Notes under the pieces: generated by a model
What the model was told of the DNA's origin: nothing
Seen by the model: the letters and a program-made list of their open reading frames with translations, nothing else
The model's database searches: none
Translations under genes and position numbers: made by a program
From: a virus
IMG/VR virus record: IMGVR_UViG_3300025000_000063
Location: 64,001 to 128,000 of that record
Strand: one strand, 5' to 3'
Length of the DNA stretch: 64,000 nt
Part shown: positions 32,100 through 40,151 of the stretch, one piece after another
How positions within the stretch are numbered: the stretch's first letter is position 1
How the letters are laid out: each line of letters starts with the position of its first letter

Positions 32100-32513
32100 A
32101 TGGCACAGTATAAAAATGGATTCCTTAAGCCCCCCGCACCAGATAAGTTAGTCGGCTGTTATATTGCCAGGGCTGATTCCCATCGAATCGCTCTCCATGC
32201 TATTTTATCCTCAAAAACTCGTTCTGAAGTTTTCCAGGAGTTATTACTCCCTTTCATTGAAAAACTCCCAGAACTTGAAATTTTATTGGAACAAGTGACT
32301 GTTTATTTAGTGCGGGAGTGGCAAGATAAATGTATTAAGAACGCAAGTCAAATCGGATGGAAATCAGCGGACCAAATGTCCCTACGATGGAATGAGTATA
32401 AAGAAGAAGTAATCACTGAATTTAAAAAGAAAAAACTTGACCAGCATTTGTTGCAGCAGATCATTCAACGGCTGGAAATACTTGAATACGGGGAAATCCC
32501 GGTAAAGGAATAA
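32100..32513 (+). CDS. Hypothetical protein
   Basis: 137 aa from the ATG at 32100 (GGAGAG 7 nt upstream); a longer frame would start inside the tRNA-like element. Helical, with RADSHRIALHAILSSKTRSEVFQELLLPFIEKL. No family recognised; it precedes the recombinase gene. Confidence 0.6.
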   Translation: MAQYKNGFLKPPAPDKLVGCYIARADSHRIALHAILSSKTRSEVFQELLLPFIEKLPELEILLEQVTVYLVREWQDKCIKNASQIGWKSADQMSLRWNEYKEEVITEFKKKKLDQHLLQQIIQRLEILEYGEIPVKE

Positions 32514-32545
32514 AAAGAATAAAAGGAACAAAAGGAACATGATAA

Positions 32546-33688
32546 ATGATAAAAAGAAAAGTTAAATCTATGTCCAGGCCATCTTCAGGGGATAACCTAA
32601 GGGAACAAATCCGGGAACATGTGAAAGAAGAAAAAGAGGTGAAACCAGAAAGTCAAAATGGTAAATTGTGGGTTCCTTCTGGTTCTATTCTTTTTAACCT
32701 TGCTTGTTCTGACAGATATTCTGGTGCGTACCTGGAAGGCCGGATGATTAACCTGGTTGGAGATTCTTCTTCTGGGAAATCCTTTCTTGCCTTATCCGGT
32801 ATGGCCGCAATGGCAAACAGCAAGAAATACGCTGATTATGCGTTGATCTATGATGATGCCGAATTTGCAGATTCGTTTGATCATGAAAAACTTTTCGGGT
32901 CTTCTTTTTGTTCCAGGGTGAAACCCCCTTCCATTGATACTGAAACAGGAGAGCTTGTTTTTTCATCAACCATTGAACAGTTCTTTGACCATGTTATGGA
33001 TGCTGTTGATTCAGAAAAGCCCTTTATTTACATTTTGGATTCATTCGATGCAATTGATGCCGACGCCGAAATAGCAAAAGAACTTGAAAACAGGGAGCAC
33101 CGAAAGAAAGGCAATTTATCTAAAATAAAAGGCAGCTTTCAGGCAACCAAACAGAAGAAAGCTTCCCAGATGTTTCGGCAGATTTGCGGCAAGCTTTCCA
33201 AAACAAAATCAATACTGATTATCATTAGCCAAACCAGGGATAACCTGGATGCATTTTCGTTTGTTAAACAATACAGGGCCGGAGGAAAAGCTTTAAAATT
33301 TTATTCCAGCATTGAAGCCTGGCTGACGTATGCCGGAGCAATCACCAAAACGGTTGCCGGGGTACCCCATAAAATTGGGGTTAAAACAGTCATAAAGATC
33401 TCAAAGAACAAATTCACCGGAAAGCTCCGGGAAGTCGGATTCCCAATCTATTATGATTATGGGATTGACGATATTGAATCCTGCCTGGATTTTCTGGTCA
33501 CAAATAAATACTGGGTGAAGCCAAAACAGACCATCACAGCCACCGAATTAAACGTTGAAATGACCCAGCCAAAACTGATCCAATACATTGAAGAAAAAGG
33601 AAAAGAAAAAATCCTTTTTAAGGCCGTTCAATCGTGCTGGAATGAACTGGAAGAAAAGCTGAAGTTAAACCGTAAAAGAAAGTTTTAA
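32546..33688 (+). CDS. RecA/UvsX-like recombinase
   Basis: 380 aa. Walker A is VGDSSSGKSFL, followed by ALIYDDAEFADSFD, Walker B IYILDSFDAID, a mobile loop region near NLSKIKGSFQATKQKKASQMFRQ, and SILIIISQTRDNL. This is the order of RecA/UvsX strand-exchange proteins. Downstream KIGVKTVIKISKNKFTGKLREVGFPIYYDYGIDDIESCLDFL is also RecA-like. It would pair ssDNA with duplex during recombination-dependent replication. Confidence 0.85.
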   Translation: MIKRKVKSMSRPSSGDNLREQIREHVKEEKEVKPESQNGKLWVPSGSILFNLACSDRYSGAYLEGRMINLVGDSSSGKSFLALSGMAAMANSKKYADYALIYDDAEFADSFDHEKLFGSSFCSRVKPPSIDTETGELVFSSTIEQFFDHVMDAVDSEKPFIYILDSFDAIDADAEIAKELENREHRKKGNLSKIKGSFQATKQKKASQMFRQICGKLSKTKSILIIISQTRDNLDAFSFVKQYRAGGKALKFYSSIEAWLTYAGAITKTVAGVPHKIGVKTVIKISKNKFTGKLREVGFPIYYDYGIDDIESCLDFLVTNKYWVKPKQTITATELNVEMTQPKLIQYIEEKGKEKILFKAVQSCWNELEEKLKLNRKRKF

Positions 33689-33700
33689 GGCACCGGTATT

Positions 33701-34267
33701 ATGAAAATAAAAAGCAAAAGAATATCATCTAAAGGGCAAGGGTATCAACTATCTTTACCTGGTGATATATTCACAAAACATATTCAATTTGGCACTCCTA
33801 TTTTGGATGGCATTTATGTTATTTTTTTTAAACATTATCCCCCTTTGGCCCATGATAATTTCCCTCCAGCAGGAATGAAAATCTGTCATTATTCTATGGG
33901 GGCCTGGGCTTGCAGTGAAATGGTTTTGGCCTTCCTTGGCCCTTTACCAATTCTGAGCCTGGATGAATTGGCTGTGGAGCAGGAATGCATGAATAGACAA
34001 TTTGTTATTGGGACATTGAAAGGGGCTGCTAAAAATAAGTTTTTATCTGTATATCATCCTCAATATATGATTGCCACCCTGAATGTACCATTACAAAGAA
34101 AAGGCAATTTTATTTTTGAAATGAATAGCCATAAATCAATGCCGACCCCGGTTGCTAAATGGGGTGAAGAAGAAGGTAAATGGCGAAAAATAACAGAGCC
34201 AAGAAAGTATCTCAAAATTATCAAAGCGTTTCAAATGCATTTCCGGATCGGTTCTTACAATAAATAG
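33701..34267 (+). CDS. Hypothetical protein
   Basis: 188 aa, with PLAHDNFPPAGMKICHYSMGAWACSEMVLAFLGPL and FIFEMNSHKSMPTPVAKWGEEEGKW. Globular, alpha/beta. No family recognised. It lies between the recombinase and the endonuclease VII-like gene. Confidence 0.6.
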   Translation: MKIKSKRISSKGQGYQLSLPGDIFTKHIQFGTPILDGIYVIFFKHYPPLAHDNFPPAGMKICHYSMGAWACSEMVLAFLGPLPILSLDELAVEQECMNRQFVIGTLKGAAKNKFLSVYHPQYMIATLNVPLQRKGNFIFEMNSHKSMPTPVAKWGEEEGKWRKITEPRKYLKIIKAFQMHFRIGSYNK

Positions 34268-34280
34268 GAAAATCTAAATA

Positions 34281-35120
34281 ATGAAACGGATAATGAAACG
34301 GATAATGAAACGGGTAATGAAACGAAAAACAAAACCAGGAATAAAACCCAAACGGAAAGTAAAAATATCCGTAAAACATATTACCACCAAACCAGAAGTA
34401 AAACCCAAACGGAAAGTAAAAATATCCGTAAAACATATTACCACCAAACCAGAAGTAAAACCCAAACGGAAAGTAAAAATATCCGTAAAACATATTACCA
34501 CCAAACCAGAAGTAAAACCACCAATACTACCGATAATAACTGCCAGAAACAGGCCAGTAAAAAAAATAGATTGGGGCAAGTTTGTAGATAAGGAAAGGCA
34601 TGCCCCAGATTGCATCCAATTAACGCAAAAAACTGCCCAAGAATTAAAACAAAAACTTTACCTGCTCCAGGATGGATATTGCCCTATTATAAAACAAAGA
34701 ATTAAATGGGGTGATACCACCTTAGACCATCAGCATAAATTGAAAAGTGAATTATCCGGCCCAGAAGGAAAAGGGCTTATCCGTGGTGTGTTGCATTTTC
34801 AAGCGAATTCTTTTGAAGGAAAAGTCTACAAGACATACAAACGATACGGCCTGCATAAATTTATTGATTTGGTTGCTTTACTCCGGAACCTGGCCGATTA
34901 TCTGGAATGTCCGCCAAGTACCCGGTTACCATCCAAATACATCCACCCGAATGAAAAAGAAAAAGCAGAAGTATTCGGGAAAAGAAAATATAAAAAGATT
35001 TTGAAATGGCATAAAAAGAAATACCCGAAAAGGGCCTTGCCGGGTTATCCGCATAAAGGCAAGATCGGTAAAACCTGGCAACAAATAATCACAGAATATT
35101 TTATGGATGAGAGGGAGTAA
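34281..35120 (+). CDS. Recombination endonuclease VII-like nuclease with repeat N-terminus
   Basis: 279 aa. The N-terminal 80 residues are basic repeats: short MKRI units, then three copies of a 19-residue unit containing KPKRKVKISVKHITT. The C-terminal domain has GYCPIIKQRIKWGDTTLDHQHK and IRGVLHFQANSFEGKV, the layout of endonuclease VII-type HNH/His-Me nucleases that resolve branched DNA. Several of the zinc cysteines of T4 endonuclease VII are replaced. The basic repeats may bind DNA. Confidence 0.72.
   Translation: MKRIMKRIMKRVMKRKTKPGIKPKRKVKISVKHITTKPEVKPKRKVKISVKHITTKPEVKPKRKVKISVKHITTKPEVKPPILPIITARNRPVKKIDWGKFVDKERHAPDCIQLTQKTAQELKQKLYLLQDGYCPIIKQRIKWGDTTLDHQHKLKSELSGPEGKGLIRGVLHFQANSFEGKVYKTYKRYGLHKFIDLVALLRNLADYLECPPSTRLPSKYIHPNEKEKAEVFGKRKYKKILKWHKKKYPKRALPGYPHKGKIGKTWQQIITEYFMDERE
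34342..34512 (+). repeat. Three 57-bp tandem repeats
   Basis: Copies begin at 34342, 34399 and 34456 and appear identical. A partial fourth unit starts at 34513. Just upstream, 34281-34324 holds about four 12-bp units (ATGAAACGGATA-like). All keep the reading frame. Confidence 0.92.
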
Positions 35121-35122
35121 AT

Positions 35123-35356
35123 ATGAAAAAACTATTACAACAGGATGATTGTGCCCCAGATAGTATGACTGCTTTTCTTGATCAATTTGTAAACGCTACA
35201 AAAATAAAAATGCCTGACTTTTGTTTAATGGCTACCATGAAAAATGAAAATGATGGCATGACTATGCAGTGGCACTATGCTAATTGGATATTAGAAATTT
35301 CAGGCGACGATCCATACTATATTTTGTATGAGATTGAACCAGAGGATGGAAAATGA
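35123..35356 (+). CDS. Small acidic hypothetical protein
   Basis: 77 aa, with WHYANWILEISGDDPYYILYEIE near the end. Its TGA overlaps the Rad50-like gene start. No family recognised. Confidence 0.55.
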   Translation: MKKLLQQDDCAPDSMTAFLDQFVNATKIKMPDFCLMATMKNENDGMTMQWHYANWILEISGDDPYYILYEIEPEDGK

Positions 35357-36474
35357 AACGTAAAAATAAAACAACACGGCCAGTGACCACTTCAACAATC
35401 CCCCCAATCCAATATATACAATCTATCGAATTAAAGAACGTCCAATGCCATAAACATGCTTTATTAAATTTCAGCCCCGGTGTGAATATGATTATCGGCC
35501 CAAGCGACCACGGTAAATCTGCAATCTTTAATGCTTTTTACAAAATCATTTCCAACAGGCCGGCAGGTGATGAATGGAGAACATGGCATTCAAAGAAATC
35601 TGAAATTGAAATGATATTAAGCAATCAAACAAAAATCAGGTATGAAAAAGCCAGTCAAGCAGCATATTTCTTAAAAGAACCCGGGAAAGATGAAATACAG
35701 TTTAAAGCATTTGGCCAAAATGTTCCAGAAGAAATTGCCAAGATCTTGAATATGGATCAAAAAGTAAATATCCAAAGACAACTGGAAAGGGGGGTGCCTA
35801 TCTTTTTAATTGCGGAAAGCCCAGGGGATGTTGCAAAGCATTTTAATTCTGTTGCCGGGTTTGATGTGATTGATTCTGCCATTGCTAAAGGGAAATCATC
35901 TATCCGGGTGAACGAGCAAAAACTGAATGAACTCAAATCAATCCATAAGAGCAAAACAGAAGAATTGGCAAAGTATGTGCAGTATATCAGGTTAAATATG
36001 CTGCTGGTTAAAGCCGAAAAGCAACAAGAAAAGATAACAAATAAAAATGAACAATTTCAGGCAATACAGGATTTGGTATACGATATCCAAAAAAAGCAAA
36101 GGGAATTATTCCCTTTGAATAAAAAATTAAAGCTTATTCCTTTTATAAAAAAGGCGGATATCTTGTATAATAAAACAAAGGAAAATTTAAAGCAAAAAAA
36201 CGAGATTGAAATGCAGGTAGGTAAGGTTATTAAAAATCAGGAAACATTAAATTTTATAAGCAAAAAACTTACTGTATCTGGACTGGTTGACCGGGCTTCA
36301 GTTTTCTTTAAAATTATTCAGGGGAAACTGGATAAAAAGAAAGAATTAGAATTGCTGGTACGGCAAATAACAGAGCAACAAAACGAAGTGAAAATGATGC
36401 TAAAGAAATACAAAGAAACTAAAACCAAGTTCAAAGAATTAATGCCGGAACAATGTCCGCTCTGCGGGAAATAG
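35353..36474 (+). CDS. Rad50/SbcC-like ATPase, N-terminal half ending at the zinc hook
   Basis: 373 aa. Walker A is MIIGPSDHGKSAIF after a basic leader; QRQLERGVPIFLIAESPGDVAKHFNSVAGFDVID follows as in phage SbcC proteins; then a long coiled coil. The chain stops right after CPLCGK, the zinc-hook motif that normally sits in the middle of Rad50. The C-terminal half (ABC signature and Walker B) is at 38742-39380. The Mre11-like partner lies between them. Confidence 0.82.
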   Translation: MKRKNKTTRPVTTSTIPPIQYIQSIELKNVQCHKHALLNFSPGVNMIIGPSDHGKSAIFNAFYKIISNRPAGDEWRTWHSKKSEIEMILSNQTKIRYEKASQAAYFLKEPGKDEIQFKAFGQNVPEEIAKILNMDQKVNIQRQLERGVPIFLIAESPGDVAKHFNSVAGFDVIDSAIAKGKSSIRVNEQKLNELKSIHKSKTEELAKYVQYIRLNMLLVKAEKQQEKITNKNEQFQAIQDLVYDIQKKQRELFPLNKKLKLIPFIKKADILYNKTKENLKQKNEIEMQVGKVIKNQETLNFISKKLTVSGLVDRASVFFKIIQGKLDKKKELELLVRQITEQQNEVKMMLKKYKETKTKFKELMPEQCPLCGK

Positions 36475-36482
36475 GACGTTTT

Positions 36483-36683
36483 ATGAAATTTGAAATGACA
36501 CATAGATTTTTCAGGACTACTCAGGAATTTGATGAAAACACTGCGCCAGACTGGCTTACAAGTGTTAATTCAATCAAAGGATCTACTATGGATCAACGAT
36601 GGTTTTGGGAAAACTATATTTTAACATTAGCAGCAGGGGAATCAATTAAAACAGACTTTCAAATTATAAAAAGGATTTTATAA
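36483..36683 (+). CDS. Small hypothetical protein
   Basis: 66 aa (MKFEMTHRFFRTTQEFDEN...), starting 9 nt after the Rad50 N-half stop. No family recognised. Confidence 0.5.
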   Translation: MKFEMTHRFFRTTQEFDENTAPDWLTSVNSIKGSTMDQRWFWENYILTLAAGESIKTDFQIIKRIL

Positions 36684-36684
36684 T

Positions 36685-37137
36685 ATGCAAACAATGGAAG
36701 AAGAAAATGCGTATTGTACTTTAAAACAGTTAGTATCGCCAGAGGAACTAAATACAGCTATTGAGGTAAGTGATACTTACCAAATATCACTGCAGTATAT
36801 CGCTGAATACGTAACAATAAATGGAAAGCTATTTATTCCGGAATTGTACCAATTTCAAAAAGCAATTGACCAATTTAAAACAGCTTTGTGCGATGCCATA
36901 TGTATCGCTCTCCCATTTTTAAGCAGAAATAAAGGAGGCTGCATGCAAACGAACAAAAAGAAAAGAGAAAAAGAGGACCCTGTAATGCCATTTGGCAAAT
37001 ACAAAGGTACCCGAATTTCAAAACTGCCATCCAATTACCTTTTATGGATGGCTGAAAACATGGCAGACGGTGGATTGTGCTACGCTGCTGATACAGAATA
37101 CCAATTGAGAGAAAAAGAAAACTCGCATCATAATTAA
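36685..37137 (+). CDS. Protein with C-terminal DUF3820-like domain and internal start
   Basis: 150 aa. The last 55 residues (VMPFGKYKGTRISKLPSNYLLWMAEN) match DUF3820-type proteins of unknown function. A strong AAAGGAGG lies 4 nt before an in-frame ATG at 36943, so the DUF3820 domain could also be made alone as a 64-aa protein. The first 86 residues are not recognised. The two parts may be two fused genes or one gene with two products. Confidence 0.65.
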   Translation: MQTMEEENAYCTLKQLVSPEELNTAIEVSDTYQISLQYIAEYVTINGKLFIPELYQFQKAIDQFKTALCDAICIALPFLSRNKGGCMQTNKKKREKEDPVMPFGKYKGTRISKLPSNYLLWMAENMADGGLCYAADTEYQLREKENSHHN

Positions 37138-37146
37138 GAGGCTGAA

Positions 37147-38049
37147 ATGAAAAAGAAAAGAAAAGCAGATGCCATTATCTCAGGGGATTGGCATTTGATG
37201 GAGGAAGAAAGAACTCCCCCTTGCCGCCTGGATTCTATTTGGGAAGCACAGTGGAATAAAGTGGACCAAATATCTGAGCTACAAAAAGAGCATGAATGCC
37301 CCGTAGAGCTTTCTGGTGACCTGTTTGACCATTGGAAAGCATCCCCAAATTTAATTAATGCTTGTTTTGCCCATTTTCCTAAACACATGCAAACAATTAT
37401 CGGGAATCATGATCTTGCACAACACAGTCTTGGGCTGTTGCATAAAACAGGTATCGAAATACTTTTCAGGTCTGAATTGATTCATCCTATTTTAAATGCT
37501 GGCCATTGGGGGGTAGAATTAGATTCCTTATACCCAGTACGACTGCGTGATTATGCCACTGGGAAAGTGGTAAAGAAAAAAGCAGTTATACTGCATACGA
37601 TGACCTGGAAAGATGAATTACCATACCCAGGCTGTGAAGACCCGCAATGCAATAAATTATTTGATTTATTTCCAGGGGCTGATCTAATTATAACCGGGCA
37701 TAATCATAAAACATTTACGGCTAAAAAGGGCAAGCAACTTCTTATCAATCCAGGGTCTTTAACCCGCCATGATGCAGATCAAATGGACCACAAGCCATGT
37801 GTATTCCTTTGGTACGCGGAAGATAACTCGTTTGACATCCATTACCTAAGGATTAACGAAAATGCGATGTCCAGAGAACACATTAAAGACCGGAAAAGAA
37901 AAGAAAAACAAGTAAACGATTTTATGGAGAAACTGCAAGGGTCATGGAAAGTCAGCCTGTCTTTTGAAGAAAATATTGAACGTGCTTTGGAAAAAAATAA
38001 AGTACCCCAAAGCATCAAAGAAATAATTTTAAAATGGGTGGGAAAATGA
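37147..38049 (+). CDS. Mre11/SbcD-like metallophosphoesterase
   Basis: 300 aa. Metal-site motifs: ISGDWHL (D-x-H), LSGDLFDHW (GDxxD), IIGNHD (GNHD), LHTMTWKD and ITGHNHK (GHxH), then INPGSLTRHDADQ. This is the calcineurin-type fold of the Mre11/SbcD nuclease that acts with Rad50/SbcC to process DNA ends and hairpins. Both ATPase halves flank it in the same operon. Confidence 0.85.
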   Translation: MKKKRKADAIISGDWHLMEEERTPPCRLDSIWEAQWNKVDQISELQKEHECPVELSGDLFDHWKASPNLINACFAHFPKHMQTIIGNHDLAQHSLGLLHKTGIEILFRSELIHPILNAGHWGVELDSLYPVRLRDYATGKVVKKKAVILHTMTWKDELPYPGCEDPQCNKLFDLFPGADLIITGHNHKTFTAKKGKQLLINPGSLTRHDADQMDHKPCVFLWYAEDNSFDIHYLRINENAMSREHIKDRKRKEKQVNDFMEKLQGSWKVSLSFEENIERALEKNKVPQSIKEIILKWVGK

Positions 38050-38267
38050 AAAAACAAGAAGCTGCCAGGGTGCTAAAACACATCCGCAAAAATTGGTTTA
38101 ATGTGTATGCTCCGTTGAATGATTGTATGTTTGATCAGGAAGTTACCGTAGGAGAGAAATTTGATGAAGCTCTAAAAGTTTTATTATCCAGGAAAAAGAA
38201 AAGAAAAAATACAGTACCTTTAAAAGAATATTTTGACAAACCTGCAAAAGAAGATGTAAAGGATTAG
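38046..38267 (+). CDS. Small basic hypothetical protein
   Basis: 73 aa from the ATG at 38046, coupled by ATGA to the nuclease gene. ARVLKHIRKNWFNVYAPLND suggests a helical fold. No family recognised. Confidence 0.55.
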   Translation: MKKQEAARVLKHIRKNWFNVYAPLNDCMFDQEVTVGEKFDEALKVLLSRKKKRKNTVPLKEYFDKPAKEDVKD

Positions 38268-38345
38268 TAAAATGAACATCAAGGCGCCATTTCAAGAAAA
38301 TAACATGGGAGACTGTCATATTTAAAATGGGTGAATAGGTGATTT

Positions 38346-38471
38346 ATGTTTTGGCACTGGTTATACTGGCAATCAGAAGTGTCGTTTGAAAATGATATGA
38401 ATAAATGCTTTAAAATGATTTTGAGGACACTCACTGGGATCAATAGAAATAGAGCAAAGGATGACAAATGA
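38346..38471 (+). CDS. Very small hypothetical protein
   Basis: 41 aa (MFWHWLYWQSEVSFEND...), with AGGTGA upstream and its TGA overlapping the next ATG. The aromatic N-terminus could lie at a membrane. A shorter 17-codon frame at 38272 is less convincing and is not called. Confidence 0.4.
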   Translation: MFWHWLYWQSEVSFENDMNKCFKMILRTLTGINRNRAKDDK

Positions 38472-38770
38472 ACCAAACACAAATTAAAAGCACCCTGCTT
38501 AGATATCAAGAAGAGATGGAAAACCTCGGTAAAAAAGCTGAGCGGGTAAAAGGGTCATTGGAGTCTGATTTTAAAAAACTGAATGAAATACTCAAGGTAG
38601 ACAAAGAAACGGAAGAAGAAATACTGGAAGAAGCTAACAAAGTCGTAGAAGAATTGCAAGCAGCTATTGATGAAACCAATGCACGTCTGAATGCCTTAAT
38701 GAAAGAAATCGAAGAAGAATATGCAAAGATTGAGGATGCCAATGAATCTGGTGAGTCCGATGAATCTTAA
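38468..38770 (+). CDS. Small coiled-coil protein
   Basis: 100 aa, almost entirely a charged heptad-like helix (EMENLGKKAERVKGSLESDFKKLNEIL onward) with an acidic end. Placed directly before the Rad50 C-half gene and overlapping it, it could extend or stabilise the split coiled coil; that is inference. Confidence 0.6.
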   Translation: MNQTQIKSTLLRYQEEMENLGKKAERVKGSLESDFKKLNEILKVDKETEEEILEEANKVVEELQAAIDETNARLNALMKEIEEEYAKIEDANESGESDES

Positions 38771-39380
38771 AAAGCTCCGGACATTCCTAAACAAAAAACA
38801 AGCCCAAAAAGAATACATCCAAAATGAAATTCAAAGCTTAGAAATAAGTATTAAAAAGCAAAAGGTTCTTTTATTACAGGAACAGCGGGCGCTTGAGTTC
38901 ATCAAAGAAATTGCGATACAAACACAAGGACAATTAGAATTTCAGCTCGGGGATATGGTTTCAACTGGTTTGAATACCGTGTTTGACCAAGCGTATGAGT
39001 TTCTTGTAAAGTTTGAACTACGCAGGGATAAAACTGAGTGTGACCTGTTCTTCAAAAAACAAGAAGAATTGGTTGACCCTTTATTGTTTTCGGGACTGGG
39101 GGCTGCAGATGTGGCTGCATTTGCTTTACGGTGTGCTTCTTGGAGTATGGTAAAAAAATACCGGAATACATTGTTACTTGACGAGCCGTTTAAGCATCTT
39201 TCTGTTAATCATCATGAAAGGGTCGGCGCACTGGTTAAAATGCTTTCTGAAAAATTAGGATTGCAGATTATAATGATAACCCATTCAGAAATAATGAGCA
39301 GGTATGCCGATAAAATTTATAAGGTTACAATGCAGAATAATGTTTCAAAGGTTCATCAAGTAAAAGACTTGCTTTATTAA
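38742..39380 (+). CDS. Rad50/SbcC-like ATPase, C-terminal half
   Basis: 212 aa from the ATG at 38742 (GAGG upstream); 38760 is an alternative. A coiled coil leads into the ABC signature LFSGLGAADVAAFALR and Walker B TLLLDEPFKHLS, then IIMITHSEIM (switch His) and ADKIYKVTM. It completes the ATPase begun at 35353. The segment MLSEKLGLQII is repeated in a gene fragment at 40005. Confidence 0.82.
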   Translation: MNLVSPMNLKKLRTFLNKKQAQKEYIQNEIQSLEISIKKQKVLLLQEQRALEFIKEIAIQTQGQLEFQLGDMVSTGLNTVFDQAYEFLVKFELRRDKTECDLFFKKQEELVDPLLFSGLGAADVAAFALRCASWSMVKKYRNTLLLDEPFKHLSVNHHERVGALVKMLSEKLGLQIIMITHSEIMSRYADKIYKVTMQNNVSKVHQVKDLLY

Positions 39381-39397
39381 AATAATTAAGGTATAAT
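39369..39397 (+). promoter_or_regulatory. Sigma70-like promoter before the homing gene
   Basis: TTGCTT (39369-39374) and TATAAT (39392-39397) with 17-nt spacing, overlapping the end of the Rad50 C-half. It precedes the NUMOD3/HNH-type gene and may travel with it. Confidence 0.55.
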
Positions 39398-39426
39398 GGC
39401 GCGAAATATATTATTATAGGAGGAAC

Positions 39427-40005
39427 ATGGTAATTAGAAAAAAGAAAGCGCCATTATGCAAATGTGGATGTGGGATGCCAGTAAAATGGAGCATCCCAAA
39501 AAAGAAATGGAATCCGTATTTAAAAGGACATTGGGTAAGGGGGCGGCAAGTTTCGGTGGAAACCCGAGATAAAATGCGAGAAATCGCCAAACAACGTGGA
39601 TTTTTTACAACGTATAATAAAACGCAAGAACACCGCGAAAAAGTTATAAAAAGCAACAGGTCCAGAGTATTATCGGAAGAAACTAAACAAAAAATAGCAA
39701 ACACGCTCCTGGGATTTAAACATTCTGAAAAAACCAAACAAAAAATGAGGGAAACAAAAAGAAATAACCCAAGAGTAGGAGAATTTGCCCCAAATTGGCA
39801 AGGAGGAATGCAAGAATACGGAGAACGTTGGTTTAGCACAATTTCAACCCAAATAAAAGAAAGAGACGGACGTTGTATTTATTGCGGTTCAACAGAAGCC
39901 GTGAAAGTGAATAATAAAACAGCAACAAAAATACAAATAAAAATAAAAAAGTATATTCTTTCTTTAAAAAGGGGGAAAAAGAAAATAAAAGAGTCCTCCG
40001 ATTAA
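39427..40005 (+). CDS. NUMOD3-type homing endonuclease with truncated HNH domain
   Basis: 192 aa. CKCGCGMPVKW at the N-terminus, NUMOD3-like helices (SVETRDKMREIAKQRG, LSEETKQKIANTLLGFKHSEKTKQKMRETK), then QIKERDGRCIYCGSTEAVKV, the start of an HNH domain. The histidines expected next are missing and the C-terminus is a low-complexity Lys-rich tail, so catalysis is doubtful. AGGAGG precedes the ATG. Freestanding homing genes of this kind invade phage genomes. Confidence 0.75.
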   Translation: MVIRKKKAPLCKCGCGMPVKWSIPKKKWNPYLKGHWVRGRQVSVETRDKMREIAKQRGFFTTYNKTQEHREKVIKSNRSRVLSEETKQKIANTLLGFKHSEKTKQKMRETKRNNPRVGEFAPNWQGGMQEYGERWFSTISTQIKERDGRCIYCGSTEAVKVNNKTATKIQIKIKKYILSLKRGKKKIKESSD

Positions 40006-40151
40006 TGAAAATGCTTTCTGAAAAGTTAGGGCTGCAGATCATCTGTATTAATGATGAACGAGCAGCCCGGGAAGATATTATTGAATATGCAGATAAACTC
40101 TTTGAAGTAAAACAAACAAAAGGATTTTCTACGATAAAAGAAATTAAGTGA
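40005..40151 (+). pseudogene. Displaced 3' end of the Rad50/SbcC C-half gene
   Basis: 48 codons opening MKMLSEKLGLQIICIND and reading through IIEYADKLFEVKQTKG to a TGA. The first 11 residues match the Rad50 C-half (VKMLSEKLGLQII), and the DNA is nearly identical over the first 35 nt (compare 39237). It looks like the original gene end, cut off when the homing gene arrived with its own copy of the end. It runs tail to tail into the lysis gene on the other strand. Confidence 0.7.

Noticed and set aside
34342-34512. CRISPR-like array
   Set aside because: The 57-bp units are directly adjacent without spacers and keep an open reading frame; they are coding tandem repeats.
36165-36175. TATAAT-containing promoter inside the Rad50 N-half gene
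   Set aside because: It lies in coding sequence, has an imperfect upstream block and no gene start follows.
39960-40005. Intact HNH nuclease in the homing gene
   Set aside because: The sequence after CIYCGSTEAV lacks the histidines of an HNH motif and is low-complexity; called truncated instead.
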